Positions 19,241-29,480 of a DNA stretch of 64,000 nt are shown here, in pieces. Numbering within the stretch: the first letter of the stretch is position 1; the number at the start of each line of letters is the position of its first letter. Both the position numbers and the translations under genes were made by a program. This DNA comes from an uncultured Thalassolituus sp. GTDB lineage: Bacteria; Pseudomonadota; Gammaproteobacteria; Pseudomonadales; Oceanobacteraceae. The notes under the pieces were generated by a model, which was not told the origin of the DNA, made no database searches, and saw only the letters and a program-made list of their open reading frames with translations. Location of the stretch: contig CAJXUK010000013.1 in assembly GCA_913061435.1 (NCBI GenBank), forward strand, positions 1 to 64,000. The letters run 5' to 3'.

Positions 19241-19285
19241 GCATAAAAAAGCCGAGCATAAAAAAGCCGAGCATAAAAAAGCCGA
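19241..19285. repeat. Three exact 15-bp tandem copies at the DAHP synthase terminator
   Basis: GCATAAAAAAGCCGA occurs three times in a row with no mismatch, starting 2 bp after the stop codon. The third copy forms the left arm of the terminator. Because each copy carries AAAAAAGCCGA, each could pair with the single right arm (TCGGCTTTTTT), giving alternative hairpins. Confidence 0.95.
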
Positions 19286-19306
19286 AGTAGACGCTTCGGC
19301 TTTTTT
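19275..19306 (+). terminator. Rho-independent terminator of the DAHP synthase gene
   Basis: Stem GCCGAAG / CTTCGGC (19281-19287 with 19294-19300) is flanked by A6 and T6, the classic form. The A-run on the left also allows it to work for nfuA transcripts coming from the other strand. Confidence 0.9.
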
Positions 19307-19339
19307 GTTCTCGTAACAACAACATTCTAGCTGTAAATA

Positions 19340-19930
19340 TTATTTAAAGTAGGCGTTGTCTGTTACCGAGTGATCGGTTTCATCCAGCACACCTTTTAAT
19401 TCTGGTATTTTAGCTAATAAGGTCGATTCCACGCCGTCTTTTAATGTCATTTCTACGGCACTGCAACCCTGGCAACCACCACCAAAACGCAAAATAGCGA
19501 CCAATTCATCAGTAATTTCTACCAAGCTGACTTCGCCACCGTGAGAAGCAAGCCCAGGATTAATTTCGGTATATAACAAATAGTTAACGCGTTCATCTAT
19601 TGGACTGTCGGCATTCACTTTAGGCATTTTTGCGTTTGGTGCTTTTATGGTCAGCTGACCACCCATGCGATCTTTGGCAAAGTCGATAATCGCTTCTTCT
19701 AAGTAAGCAATACTGGTGACGTCTACGTATACACGCAGTTTTTCCATTGCTTGTAATTCGTCGGTTGGGTTAATTTCATCTGGGCGACAATAAGCCAAGC
19801 ACGTCTCGGCGTATTTGGTGCCTGGCTGAGTAATAAAGATACGAACCGCCATACCTTCTACATTTTGCTTCTCTAATAGTTCAGCTAAATATTCTTCAGC
19901 GGAGGGAGTGATCTCTATGTACTGCGTCAT
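19340..19930 (-). CDS. nfuA: Fe-S biogenesis protein NfuA
   Basis: NfuA carries and delivers [4Fe-4S] clusters to target enzymes. The 196-residue protein has the degenerate A-type domain in its first 95 residues and a C-terminal Nfu domain ([17 protein letters not shown]) with the cluster ligands Cys153 and Cys156 in FGGGCQGCS. Length and layout match E. coli NfuA (191). Possible clients in this window include the [4Fe-4S] enzymes CysH and CysI; that link is inference. Confidence 0.95.
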   Translation of the reverse strand: MTQYIEITPSAEEYLAELLEKQNVEGMAVRIFITQPGTKYAETCLAYCRPDEINPTDELQAMEKLRVYVDVTSIAYLEEAIIDFAKDRMGGQLTIKAPNAKMPKVNADSPIDERVNYLLYTEINPGLASHGGEVSLVEITDELVAILRFGGGCQGCSAVEMTLKDGVESTLLAKIPELKGVLDETDHSVTDNAYFK

Positions 19931-20142
19931 TTTGGTTACCTTAATAAAGCTTTATTTGCGCATTGTATCCTTTTTATTTTACAACGCACGGTATTTCAAA
20001 CGCAATAGTTGACTTTTTTACTCGGGTTTAGGGTTTTGACTAATATTTCAGCCATAGTTAAGGCGACAAACTAAGACAAGCGTAAGCTCATCTGTTAGAA
20101 TCGCGACAAAATTTTGTTTGAAATATCAGTGGTAGAGAGCAA

Positions 20143-23100
20143 ATGGATCGTCAACAACGTTTAGAAATATTGCACAGTACTTTGAAGACTCGCACGCTTA
20201 TCTTAGATGGCGGCATGGGCACCTTGATCCAAGCGCATCAGCTGGATGAAGCAGATTATCGCGGTGACCGCTTCTCTGATTTAGAACAAGACATTAAAGG
20301 GAATAACGATTTACTGGTGTTAACTCAACCGGAAATCATTAAAGGTATTCACCGCGCATACTTACAGGCTGGTGCCGATATTATTGAGACCAACACGTTT
20401 AACTCTACCCGTGTGTCTCAAGGCGATTATGATTTGGAATTCTTAGTTCCAGAAATGAACGAAACCGCGGCTAAAATTGCTCGAGAAGTATGCGACGAAG
20501 TCGAAGCGGCTACCGGGGTTGTGCGTTTTGTTGCCGGAGTATTAGGCCCTACCAGTAAAACGGCGTCTATTTCTCCGGATGTTAACGATCCAAGTTTTCG
20601 AAATATCACTTTTGACGCATTGGTGTCTGAATATACAGAAGCAACTCACGCCTTAATTAAAGGCGGTGCTGATATTATTTTGATCGAAACTGTGTTTGAT
20701 ACATTAAACGCTAAAGCAGCGATTTATGCGGTTCAAGAAGTATTCGAAGAACTGGGTTTTGAATTGCCCATCATGATCTCCGGTACCATTACCGATGCCA
20801 GTGGTCGTACGCTTTCTGGCCAAACCGCCGAGGCCTTTTTGAACTCGGTTGTGCATGCTAAACCCTTGTCGATCGGTTTTAACTGTGCTTTAGGTGCAGA
20901 AGAGCTACGTCCTCACATTCAAGAGTTAGCCGCTAAAACCAGCTGCTATGTCTCTGCTCACCCGAATGCCGGTTTGCCAAACGAATTTGGCGAATACGAT
21001 GAAACCCCAGAGCAAACCGCTGCGATTGTTGGCGAATTTGCTGAAAGTGGCTTTTTGAACATTATTGGTGGTTGTTGTGGTACCACCCCAGAGCACATTG
21101 CTGCGATTGCCGAACAAGTGCACAAGCACCCTACTCGTCAGATTCCAGATGTTGAAGTGGCGTGTCGGTTATCGGGCTTAGAGCCGTTTACCATTGCCAA
21201 AGATTCGTTATTTGTCAACGTAGGCGAACGCAGTAACGTTACCGGTTCGGCGCGCTTTAAACGTTTAATTAAAGAAGACAAGTTTGAAGAAGCCCTCGAC
21301 GTTGCTCGCGAACAGGTTGAAAACGGCGCTCAGGTTATTGATATCAACATGGACGAAGGCATGTTGGAATCAGAAGAAGCTATGGTGCGTTATCTGAATT
21401 TAATTGCCGGTGAACCTGATATTTCACGGGTGCCGATCATGGTGGATTCCTCTAAATGGGAGATCATTGAATCGGGCTTAAAGTGCATTCAAGGCAAAGC
21501 GATTGTTAACTCGATCAGTTTAAAAGAAGGCAAAGAAGAGTTTGTTGAGCGTGCCAAGTTGTGTATGCGCTATGGCGCGGCCGTTGTGGTGATGGCGTTT
21601 GATGAAAAAGGCCAAGCGGATACTGAAGCGCGTAAAAACGAAATTTGTGCTGAATCTTATCGCATTCTCGTCGACGAAGTGGGTTTTTTACCTCAAGACA
21701 TTATATTCGACCCTAACGTTTTTGCGGTAGCCACGGGTATTGAAGAACACAATAATTATGCGGTTGATTTTATTGAATCGTGTAAATTTATTAAAGAAAA
21801 CCTACCCCACGCTATGATTTCTGGCGGGGTAAGTAACGTATCCTTCTCGTTCCGTGGTAACGAACCGGTACGTGAAGCAATCCACTCGGTTTTCTTGTAT
21901 CACGCCATTAAAAACGGCATGACCATGGGGATTGTTAATGCGGGTCAGCTAGCCGTTTATGATGACTTACCGGCTGAACTTAAAGAACGCGTTGAAGACG
22001 TTATTCTGAACCGTCGTGAAGACGGTACCGATCGTTTATTGGAAATCGCTGAAAAATACCGTGGCGATGGCAGTGTTCAAGAAGTAGAAACTCAAGAATG
22101 GCGCAACTTGCCAGTTACAGAACGTTTAAGCCATGCACTGGTTAAAGGTGTTAACACCTTTGTTGACGAAGATACCGAAGAAGCTCGTCATTTATTTGCT
22201 CGCCCTATTGAGGTGATTGAAGGCCCCTTGATGGATGGCATGAACGTAGTCGGCGACTTGTTTGGTGCCGGTAAGATGTTTTTGCCGCAAGTAGTAAAAA
22301 GCGCCCGCGTGATGAAGCAAGCAGTGGCGTACTTACTGCCTTTTATTGAAGCAGAAAAAGATGGCAAATCAGAAACCCAAGGCAAGGTTCTAATGGCCAC
22401 AGTGAAAGGCGATGTTCACGATATTGGCAAAAACATTGTTGGCGTAGTGCTGCAGTGTAATAACTTTGAAGTTGTTGACCTTGGGGTTATGGTGCCTGCG
22501 GATAAGATTTTGAAAACCGCCATCGAAGAAAATTGCGATGTGATTGGTTTGTCGGGGTTAATTACGCCATCGTTAGATGAAATGGTGCACGTCGCCAAAG
22601 AAATGCAGCGCTTGGATTTCCATTTGCCCTTGCTAATTGGCGGCGCAACCACATCTAAAGCACACACAGCCGTTAAGATTGACCCTCAATATCACAACGA
22701 TGTGGTGACGTATGTCGCTGATGCATCTCGCGCTGTGGGTGTGGTGCAAAAACTGGTTAATCCAGAATTGAAAAAAACATTCCGCGAAGAAACACTCGCC
22801 GAATATGAAAAAGTGCGTTTACGTAACGCTAATCGCAAAAGTAAACCACTATTACCCTACGCAGAAGCGTGCAAACGCGCTCCTCAAATTACCTTTGGCG
22901 ATTACACGCCACCAAAACCTAATAAACTAGGCGTTACCGTTTATGATGACTTTCCACTTGAATCTTTGGTGGAATATATCGACTGGACACCTTTCTTTAT
23001 GTCTTGGGAATTGGCCGGTAAATACCCACGCATTTTAACCGACGAAGTGGTTGGTGAAGCAGCTACGGCACTATTTAAAGATGCTCAAGAAATGCTACAA

Positions 23101-23838
23101 CGAATCATTAAAGATAAGTTGTTTACCGCGAAAGGCGTTGTGGGTATCTGGCCTGCAAACCGTAAAGGTGCCGACGACATTGAAATTTATGCCGACGAAA
23201 GCCGTACTGAAGTGTTAGAAACCCTGCATCAACTGCGCCAGCAAACCGATAAACCAGCGGGTCAACCTAATTTTTCTTTGGCTGATTTTATTGCCCCAAA
23301 AGCGGGCGACTCGTCTGATGGCAAAGACGATTACATGGGCGCTTTTGCGGTTACCTCGGGTATTGAAGCTGAACATTTGGCCGAAGAGTATAAAAAAGAC
23401 AACGATGACTACAACAACATTTTGATGAAGGCTTTAGCCGACCGTTTGGCAGAAGCCTTTGCCGAGTGCATGCACGTCATTGTTCGAAATGAAACTTGGG
23501 GCTACGTTAACGATAAAGATTTAACCAACGAAGACCTGATCAAAGAACGTTATCAAGGTATTCGCCCCGCTCCTGGCTACCCTGCTTGCCCAGACCATAC
23601 CGAAAAAGCAGCACTGTTCCGTTTGCTTAATCCTGAAGAAAACGCCGGTTTAGTATTAACCGAGAACTTTGCCATGTACCCTTCCGCTGCGGTTAGCGGC
23701 TGGTATTTCTCACACCCAGAGTCGAAATATTTTGGCTTAGGTAAGATTGATAAAGACCAGGTTGAAGACATCTCGGCTCGTAAAGGTGAAGAAGTGCATG
23801 TCATGGAACGCTGGTTGGCTCCTAATCTTAACTATTAA
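20143..23838 (+). CDS. metH: Cobalamin-dependent methionine synthase
   Basis: The 1231-residue protein transfers methyl from methyltetrahydrofolate to homocysteine via cobalamin. Domains in order: homocysteine/zinc ([10 protein letters not shown]; Cys311-Cys312 in [11 protein letters not shown]), folate ([13 protein letters not shown], then DVNMDEG-type INMDEGM), cobalamin cap and binding ([14 protein letters not shown] with His759, the cobalt ligand, at the same number as in E. coli) and the reactivation domain with the AdoMet motif [12 protein letters not shown]. All four modules are complete. I see no cobalamin riboswitch in the 212-bp leader. A strong hairpin follows the stop. Confidence 0.97.
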   Translation: MDRQQRLEILHSTLKTRTLILDGGMGTLIQAHQLDEADYRGDRFSDLEQDIKGNNDLLVLTQPEIIKGIHRAYLQAGADIIETNTFNSTRVSQGDYDLEFLVPEMNETAAKIAREVCDEVEAATGVVRFVAGVLGPTSKTASISPDVNDPSFRNITFDALVSEYTEATHALIKGGADIILIETVFDTLNAKAAIYAVQEVFEELGFELPIMISGTITDASGRTLSGQTAEAFLNSVVHAKPLSIGFNCALGAEELRPHIQELAAKTSCYVSAHPNAGLPNEFGEYDETPEQTAAIVGEFAESGFLNIIGGCCGTTPEHIAAIAEQVHKHPTRQIPDVEVACRLSGLEPFTIAKDSLFVNVGERSNVTGSARFKRLIKEDKFEEALDVAREQVENGAQVIDINMDEGMLESEEAMVRYLNLIAGEPDISRVPIMVDSSKWEIIESGLKCIQGKAIVNSISLKEGKEEFVERAKLCMRYGAAVVVMAFDEKGQADTEARKNEICAESYRILVDEVGFLPQDIIFDPNVFAVATGIEEHNNYAVDFIESCKFIKENLPHAMISGGVSNVSFSFRGNEPVREAIHSVFLYHAIKNGMTMGIVNAGQLAVYDDLPAELKERVEDVILNRREDGTDRLLEIAEKYRGDGSVQEVETQEWRNLPVTERLSHALVKGVNTFVDEDTEEARHLFARPIEVIEGPLMDGMNVVGDLFGAGKMFLPQVVKSARVMKQAVAYLLPFIEAEKDGKSETQGKVLMATVKGDVHDIGKNIVGVVLQCNNFEVVDLGVMVPADKILKTAIEENCDVIGLSGLITPSLDEMVHVAKEMQRLDFHLPLLIGGATTSKAHTAVKIDPQYHNDVVTYVADASRAVGVVQKLVNPELKKTFREETLAEYEKVRLRNANRKSKPLLPYAEACKRAPQITFGDYTPPKPNKLGVTVYDDFPLESLVEYIDWTPFFMSWELAGKYPRILTDEVVGEAATALFKDAQEMLQRIIKDKLFTAKGVVGIWPANRKGADDIEIYADESRTEVLETLHQLRQQTDKPAGQPNFSLADFIAPKAGDSSDGKDDYMGAFAVTSGIEAEHLAEEYKKDNDDYNNILMKALADRLAEAFAECMHVIVRNETWGYVNDKDLTNEDLIKERYQGIRPAPGYPACPDHTEKAALFRLLNPEENAGLVLTENFAMYPSAAVSGWYFSHPESKYFGLGKIDKDQVEDISARKGEEVHVMERWLAPNLNY

Positions 23839-23885
23839 TCTGTTTTAATCGGTTGCTACCATTAATACTTTTTCTCTTGCATTAG

Positions 23886-23915
23886 GGCGAGCGCTTAACA
23901 TACCAAGCGCTCGCC
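23886..23915 (+). terminator. 11-bp hairpin between metH and the MATE gene
   Basis: GGCGAGCGCTT-AACATACC-AAGCGCTCGCC is a perfect 11-bp inverted repeat followed by TTTCGCGTATTTT. It could end metH transcripts, though the T-tract is interrupted. It also lies inside the stretch that appears to encode the N-terminus of the MATE protein, so it may instead act on that gene's translation. Confidence 0.6.
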
Positions 23916-23950
23916 TTTCGCGTATTTTAACCATCAGTATTCCTATTATA

Positions 23951-25228
23951 TTGGGCATGCTATCGCAAAGTATTATGAACTTAGTCGACGCTGCTATGGT
24001 AGGTCACCTAGGTTCACAAGCTTTAGCGGGAGTAGGCATTGGTAGTTATGCGGCATTTTTAACCGTGTCTTTAGTGATGGGGCTATCTGCTGCGGTACAG
24101 ACGCTGGTGGCTAGAAAAATGGGGGCTAAGCAATACGACCAAGCCGGTAAACCATTAATGGCAGGATTATTAATGGGCGCTTTAGCCTCTGTACCCATTA
24201 CGGCTTTGTTTTTGTTGTTTAGCCACGACATCATGGCGCTGTTCAGCTCTGACCAAGCAGTATTAGACATTGCAGAACCTTACTTTGACTGGCGTACTTA
24301 TGCCATTATTGCAGTGGCCTTTAATTTTTGTTTTCGCGGCTACTGGGCTGGTATAGGCGAAACCAAAGCCTATTTAAAAGTACTGCTGTGGATGCATATT
24401 GCTAATGTGGTTTTAAGCTACATGTTCATCTTTGGTATGCCGCTGCTATTTATCCCAGCCTACGGCGCAGTAGGTTCTGGCATAGGAACTTGCTTAGCGT
24501 TATTTTTTGGTACCTTGCTGTATCTAATAATGACATTAAGAAAAGCCAATGATCATGGTTTTAGCTTACATATTCCGAGTAAAACAACCTTTGCTAGCTT
24601 AGCGCGCTTAGCCATTCCTAATTCGCTGCAACAAGGTTTTTTCTCTTTAGGTATCAGTGTTTTGTTTATGATCATTGGCCTAATAGGCAGTGATGAACAA
24701 GCCATTGGTCATATATTAATTAATATCGCTCTCTTATTGATTTTGCCTTCGGTGGGTTTAGGCATAGCTGCTACCAGCTTAGTTAGCCATTCATTAGGTG
24801 CCAACAACCCAGAAGATGCTTACCGCTGGGGTTGGGATGTGGTGCGTTTAGCGATATTTTTAATGGTTTTGTGTGGCTTGCCTATATCCTTGTTTGCCGA
24901 TTCGATTTTGCGTTTATTTACTAACGACGAGCATTTAATTGCATTAGGCACCCTACCTCTTCAAATTACGGGGATCAGCATTATGTTTGAAGTCACCGCC
25001 ATGGTGCTAACGCAAGCTCTATTAGGCGCTGGTGCCAGTCGCAAAGTATTGGCGATCAACTTGGTTATGCAATGGTGCTTTTTGCTGCCTTTGGCGTATT
25101 TAGTTGGCCCGATATTAGGCTTTGGTTTATTGGGTATTTGGTGTATTCAAAGTGCTCAACGTATCAGTTCTTCTGCTTTGTACGCAGCGCTTTGGCGTCG
25201 CCGCAGTTGGACTGACGAAAAATTTTAA
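23951..25228 (+). CDS. MATE-family efflux transporter (start uncertain)
   Basis: A 12-helix MATE antiporter: MNLVDAAMVGHLGSQALAGVG is the usual first-helix signature, and the protein is strongly hydrophobic throughout. MATE proteins export cationic drugs in exchange for Na+ or H+. The first usable start in the frame is TTG 23951, giving 425 residues, but the same frame is open back to 23849 and reads IPSARLSRILTISIPIILG just before it, the expected N-terminal helix. No ATG, GTG or TTG occurs in that extension, so the true start may be a rare codon (ATT 23861 or ATA 23900), or a base may be wrong. Confidence 0.85.
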   Translation: MGMLSQSIMNLVDAAMVGHLGSQALAGVGIGSYAAFLTVSLVMGLSAAVQTLVARKMGAKQYDQAGKPLMAGLLMGALASVPITALFLLFSHDIMALFSSDQAVLDIAEPYFDWRTYAIIAVAFNFCFRGYWAGIGETKAYLKVLLWMHIANVVLSYMFIFGMPLLFIPAYGAVGSGIGTCLALFFGTLLYLIMTLRKANDHGFSLHIPSKTTFASLARLAIPNSLQQGFFSLGISVLFMIIGLIGSDEQAIGHILINIALLLILPSVGLGIAATSLVSHSLGANNPEDAYRWGWDVVRLAIFLMVLCGLPISLFADSILRLFTNDEHLIALGTLPLQITGISIMFEVTAMVLTQALLGAGASRKVLAINLVMQWCFLLPLAYLVGPILGFGLLGIWCIQSAQRISSSALYAALWRRRSWTDEKF

Positions 25229-25257
25229 ATCGAAAACAGCATAAAGTCAGGAACAGT

Positions 25258-25992
25258 ATGAAATCGGCTTATTCTTCTTTACCCTCGGTTATTGCGCATC
25301 GTGGCAGTAGTGGTATAGCACCCGAGAACACGTTATCCAGCTTACACCTTGCCGGCCAGCAAGGTGCCAAATGGGTTGAGATTGATGTTCTTTTAAGCGC
25401 CGAAGGCATTCCGGTTATCTTTCACGATGACTATTTATCGCGTACCACCAACGGTAATGGTTTAATTCATAAAACCTTTCTACGTGATTTAAAAAAACTG
25501 GATGCTGGTTCCTGGAAAGCCGCTAATTTTCAGCAAGAAAGAATACCCACGTTATTAGAAGCCATAGTAGTCATCGCAGAATATGGCATGGGGCTTAATC
25601 TTGAGTTAAAACCCTGTGAAGGTTTAGAAGAAGAAACCGTTGCGGCGAGCATTGCTGTGTTAAAAAAACACTGGCCACCTCATCTGCCTTTATTACTGAG
25701 CAGCTTTAGTTACTACGCTTTAATAAGCGCTAAAAAACTGTGGCCAGAGATTTCTCGGGGTTATAACGTATCGGCTATTCCTGGTACTTGGCAAGAGCGC
25801 ATGGCACAGCTTGACTGCGGTGGTTTGCATATTAATCAATCGTTTTTTAATATCGAACAAGTCTCCGCAGTTAAAGCAGCCGGCTATAAGGTGCTTGCCT
25901 TTACTGTTAACGATAAAGAAATTGCACAAAATCTGTTATCACAAGGAGTCGATGCGATTTTTACCGATTATCCGACTCTATTGATGGATTAA
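25258..25992 (+). CDS. Glycerophosphodiester phosphodiesterase
   Basis: A 244-residue cytoplasmic GDPD-family enzyme. IAHRGSSGIAPENTLSS (residues 12-28), WVEIDVLLSAEGIPVIFHDDYLSRTTNG and LNLELKP hold the metal-binding and catalytic His/Glu/Asp set of the family. It hydrolyses glycerophosphodiesters from phospholipid breakdown to glycerol 3-phosphate and alcohol. No signal peptide, so it is UgpQ-like rather than GlpQ-like. It begins 29 bp after the MATE gene with TCAGGAACAGT before the ATG, and may share its transcript. Confidence 0.9.
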   Translation: MKSAYSSLPSVIAHRGSSGIAPENTLSSLHLAGQQGAKWVEIDVLLSAEGIPVIFHDDYLSRTTNGNGLIHKTFLRDLKKLDAGSWKAANFQQERIPTLLEAIVVIAEYGMGLNLELKPCEGLEEETVAASIAVLKKHWPPHLPLLLSSFSYYALISAKKLWPEISRGYNVSAIPGTWQERMAQLDCGGLHINQSFFNIEQVSAVKAAGYKVLAFTVNDKEIAQNLLSQGVDAIFTDYPTLLMD

Positions 25993-26143
25993 GTTGTTAC
26001 AGTATTAATTAATCGAATCCTGATTAACTACCCGTGTGTATTCAAAATAGTTATTACCATATAGATAAATAGTAGTTTTTTGCATAACAAATCTTTGGTA
26101 CATTGCGACCATTAAATTCTATGGCTTAATAATTCGGAAAGCT

Positions 26144-27811
26144 ATGTACGTATACGACGATTACGATCAACGCATCATTAATGAGCGTGTGACACAGTTT
26201 CAAGACCAAATGAATCGCTACTTGGACGGTAAAATTCCTGAAGAGGAGTTTCTTCCTTTGCGTTTACAAAACGGCATTTACATTCAACGCTATGCACCTA
26301 TGCTGCGTGTTGCCGTGCCTTATGGCATGCTTAATAGTCAACAACTTCGTGCACTGGCTGAAGTAGCACGTGACTATGACCGTGGTTATGCGCATGTAAG
26401 TACGCGCCAAAACTTTCAATTTAATTGGCCAAAGCTGGAAGAGTGCCCAGAAATTTTAGCCAAATTAGCCCAAGTTCAGATGCACGCGGTTCAGACCAGC
26501 GGTAACTGTATCCGTAATACCACTACCGACGAATACGCTGGCGTAGTTGCTGAAGAGTTGGTTGACCCACGCCCTTATTGCGAAGTTATTCGCCAGTGGT
26601 CAACGTTTCACCCCGAGTTTGCTTTTTTACCGCGTAAATTCAAAATTGCAGTCAATGCAGTACCTGATGCAGACCGTGCAGCAACGCGCATGCACGATGT
26701 GAGTGTGCAAATTGTGCGCAACGAGGCTGGTGAGTTAGGCTATCGTGTGTTTGCTGGTGGCGGCCTAGGTCGTACACCTATTTTGTCATCTGTTGTACGG
26801 GAGTTTTTGCCAGAGAAAGATTTATTAACCTATCTCGACGCTATTATCCGTGTTTACAACCAATTTGGTCGTCGTGACAATAAATACAAAGCGCGTATCA
26901 AGATTTTAGTGAAAGCTTTAGGCGTAGAGCGCTTTAGTGAAATGGTTGAAGCCGAATGGGCCCACCTTAAAGATGGCGAAGGCAAATTAACGCAAGCAGA
27001 GCTTGATCGCCTTAAATCTTTTTTTACAGAGCCTGAATATAAAACACTGGCCGCAAACCCAACTAGCTATAGCGACGCTTTAGCTAACGACACTGCTTTT
27101 GCACGCTGGGTAGAACGTAACGTTCGCACCCATAAAAAAGCAGGTTATGCAATTGCTACCTTTGCCTTGAAACAAAAAGGCACTGCACCGGGGGATATTA
27201 CCGATCGCCAGCTATTTGCTATTGCCGACTTAGCCGATAAGTACAGTTTTGGCGAAGCCCGCACAACACACCAGCAAAACATTGTTTTAGCCGACATTGA
27301 GCAAGAAAAATTATACGATCTTTGGAAAGAAGCGAAAGCTCTTGGACTTGCCACACCCACCTTGGGCTTATTAACCGATATGATTTGCTGCCCAGGCGGT
27401 GACTTCTGCGCACTGGCTAACGCAAAATCATTGCCCGTTGCTGAAGCACTTCAAAATGCTTTTGATGATCTGGATTATTTACACGATTTGGGTGAGATTG
27501 ATCTTAACATCTCGGGCTGCATGAATGCTTGTGGCCACCACCATATTGGTAACATCGGCATTTTGGGTGTTGATAAAAAAGGCGAAGAATTTTATCAGGT
27601 GTCGTTAGGCGGCGCCTCTGGTGAAGACGCTTCTGTTGGTAAAATCTTAGGACCTTCATTTGCTCGTGATCGCATGGTTGATATCGTGCGCATTATTTTA
27701 GATGTGTATGTGGCTGAACGTATTGAAGGCGAGAGTTTTATTGAAACATTCCGTCGCGTTGGCATGGCTCCTTTTAAAACGGCTGCTTACCCAGCACCCG
27801 CTACTGCATAA
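26144..27811 (+). CDS. cysI: Sulfite (nitrite/sulfite) reductase, siroheme type
   Basis: The 555-residue enzyme reduces sulfite to sulfide with a siroheme and a [4Fe-4S] cluster. Cluster ligands sit in CCPGGDFCALA and, 40-odd residues on, SGCMNACGHH, the expected C-x5-C / C-x3-C arrangement. QTSGNCIRNTT and STRQNFQFNW mark the two ferredoxin-like half-repeats. It is the single-gene type, not the CysJI flavoprotein system, so its electron donor is probably a ferredoxin. The next gene encodes DUF934, its usual companion. The upstream region (25993-26143) is AT-rich and may bind CysB. Confidence 0.92.
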   Translation: MYVYDDYDQRIINERVTQFQDQMNRYLDGKIPEEEFLPLRLQNGIYIQRYAPMLRVAVPYGMLNSQQLRALAEVARDYDRGYAHVSTRQNFQFNWPKLEECPEILAKLAQVQMHAVQTSGNCIRNTTTDEYAGVVAEELVDPRPYCEVIRQWSTFHPEFAFLPRKFKIAVNAVPDADRAATRMHDVSVQIVRNEAGELGYRVFAGGGLGRTPILSSVVREFLPEKDLLTYLDAIIRVYNQFGRRDNKYKARIKILVKALGVERFSEMVEAEWAHLKDGEGKLTQAELDRLKSFFTEPEYKTLAANPTSYSDALANDTAFARWVERNVRTHKKAGYAIATFALKQKGTAPGDITDRQLFAIADLADKYSFGEARTTHQQNIVLADIEQEKLYDLWKEAKALGLATPTLGLLTDMICCPGGDFCALANAKSLPVAEALQNAFDDLDYLHDLGEIDLNISGCMNACGHHHIGNIGILGVDKKGEEFYQVSLGGASGEDASVGKILGPSFARDRMVDIVRIILDVYVAERIEGESFIETFRRVGMAPFKTAAYPAPATA

Positions 27812-27832
27812 GTTAGAGATTAGGAATCACTG

Positions 27833-28336
27833 ATGACACAGATTATTTTAGACAAACAAATCGCTCAAGATGATTGGGTTTTAGTAGCAGACGATGCCAC
27901 CCTTTCTGGCAATAAAGAAGTTATTAACTTTAGCCGCTGGAACAGCGCTGTCGATACTGATAAAGCTGATCTTATTGCTAAGCGTGACGCTGGAACATTG
28001 GGTATTCAGTTAAACGCCGGAGATACCGCTGATTTATTAGCACAAGACAGCCAAGGATTTGCACTGATCAATGTGGATTTTCCTAAGTTTGCCGATGGTC
28101 GTGGTTACTCAGCGGCGCGTTTATTACGCGAACGCTATGGCTTTAGTGGCCAATTACGCGCTGTTGGTGATGTTTTATTTGATCAATTGTTCTTTATGAT
28201 GCGCTGTGGCTTTAACGCCATGGCAATGCGTGAAGATCAAGACCTTGAGCTTGCGGTTAAGGGATTTGAAACTTTTTCTGCGCCGTATCAAGGTGACGTT
28301 AATGATGCTCGCCCTCTATTCCGCCGACGTGGATAA
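27833..28336 (+). CDS. DUF934 protein, partner of sulfite reductase
   Basis: A 167-residue protein with the DUF934 core INVDFPKFADGRGYSAARLLRERYGF and GDVLFDQLFFMMRCGFNAM. The family almost always follows this type of cysI and is thought to aid sulfite reduction, but its biochemical role is not established. It starts 21 bp after cysI with AGGAA upstream, so the two are one operon, closed by a clear terminator. Confidence 0.9.
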   Translation: MTQIILDKQIAQDDWVLVADDATLSGNKEVINFSRWNSAVDTDKADLIAKRDAGTLGIQLNAGDTADLLAQDSQGFALINVDFPKFADGRGYSAARLLRERYGFSGQLRAVGDVLFDQLFFMMRCGFNAMAMREDQDLELAVKGFETFSAPYQGDVNDARPLFRRRG

Positions 28337-28360
28337 GCAATAGCAAACTGCATTAAAGAT

Positions 28361-28397
28361 AAAAAAAGCCACTTCATCATCGTGAAGTGGCTTTTTT
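28361..28397. terminator. Bidirectional terminator after the cysI operon
   Basis: AGCCACTTCA-TCATCG-TGAAGTGGCT (28367-28376 with 28383-28392) has an A-run before and a T-run after it, serving both the cysI operon and the convergent reductase gene. Confidence 0.9.
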
Positions 28398-28417
28398 ATT
28401 TAAGCACAATAAAGCGA

Positions 28418-29443
28418 TTATTCTTGGTCTAGAACCAACAAATAACGCCCCTGCCCTTTACCAGCAAGTACATCTGCCAATACCGCCGAGAGCTCACTGC
28501 GGCCAATGGTTTCAGTAAAATCTACCAAGTTGGGCAATTGCCAATGATCAGCGATTTTTTTTACCAACAGCTGCTTATCTGTTTGTGCTATTTCTACCGA
28601 ATCCACTCCTAATAAGTCAACACCGCGTAAAATGAATGGGAATACACTGGCACTAAAATCGGCTCCGGCAACCATTCCACAGGTTGTTAATGCGCCACCG
28701 TATTGCAATTGCGGCAATACCGCAGCAATCATGTCGCCGCCACAGGTATCAATACCCGCTTGATATAAAGGCCGTGTCATCGGTTTTTTTGCCATTGGTA
28801 ATAATTCATCGCGACTAATAACTTCACTAGCCCCTAAGTTTATCAACCAGTCGTGAGCCGCGGCTTTACCGGTAACAGCGACCACTGAAAAGCCCAATTT
28901 AGCCAATAGAGCGACTGCGACCGAACCCACACCGCCCGTTGCACCCGTTACGATCACTTTGCCGCCGTCAGGTTTTATCTCAGCCTTTAGCAGCTTTTGT
29001 ACTGATAAAGCGGCTGTAAAACCAGCTGTACCCCAGCGCATTGAATCGGCTAGAGATAATTGCTCTGGCTTGGTTAGCACCCAAGCTGCAGGAACACGAA
29101 TAAAATCAGCATAGCCGCCGCAGGTATTCATTCCCAAGTCATAACCAAAAACAATGACTTCTTGGCCTTCTGAAAACATCCCAGAAGCGTCGCTAATGAC
29201 AGTTCCTGCGGCATCAATGCCAGGCGTGTGCGGAAAGCTGCGTGTTACTCCACGGTTGCCAGAGGCGCTCAGAGCGTCTTTGTAATTAACCGATGAGTAT
29301 TGAACCTTAATTAATACCTCGCCTTGGCCTTTATCTGTGCCTATTTCTGGTAAGCAGGTATTATCAACTTGCTGCCAAGAAGCAGTCACCACAGAAGGCT
29401 CTGATTGAGTTTCAATTGCGCGGTATGCATTCCACTGAGTCAT
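28418..29443 (-). CDS. acuI: YhdH/AcuI-family NADPH-dependent acrylyl-CoA reductase / quinone oxidoreductase
   Basis: A 341-residue medium-chain dehydrogenase/reductase. YKDALSASGNRGVTRSFPHTPGID near residues 54-77 is characteristic of the YhdH/YhfP group, and VIVTGATGGVGSVAVALL is the NADP-binding glycine motif. No zinc-ligand set is evident, as expected for the group. E. coli and Rhodobacter members reduce acrylyl-CoA to propionyl-CoA, which matters in marine DMSP breakdown; that role here is inferred from the family only. AAGGA lies upstream of the ATG. Confidence 0.85.
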   Translation of the reverse strand: MTQWNAYRAIETQSEPSVVTASWQQVDNTCLPEIGTDKGQGEVLIKVQYSSVNYKDALSASGNRGVTRSFPHTPGIDAAGTVISDASGMFSEGQEVIVFGYDLGMNTCGGYADFIRVPAAWVLTKPEQLSLADSMRWGTAGFTAALSVQKLLKAEIKPDGGKVIVTGATGGVGSVAVALLAKLGFSVVAVTGKAAAHDWLINLGASEVISRDELLPMAKKPMTRPLYQAGIDTCGGDMIAAVLPQLQYGGALTTCGMVAGADFSASVFPFILRGVDLLGVDSVEIAQTDKQLLVKKIADHWQLPNLVDFTETIGRSELSAVLADVLAGKGQGRYLLVLDQE

Positions 29444-29480
29444 GTAAACATCCTTAAAAAATCATAGTTCGTTGTTGCAA

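Noticed and set aside
19931-20142. Cobalamin riboswitch upstream of metH
   Set aside because: The 212-bp leader lacks the B12-box and the long paired elements I would expect.
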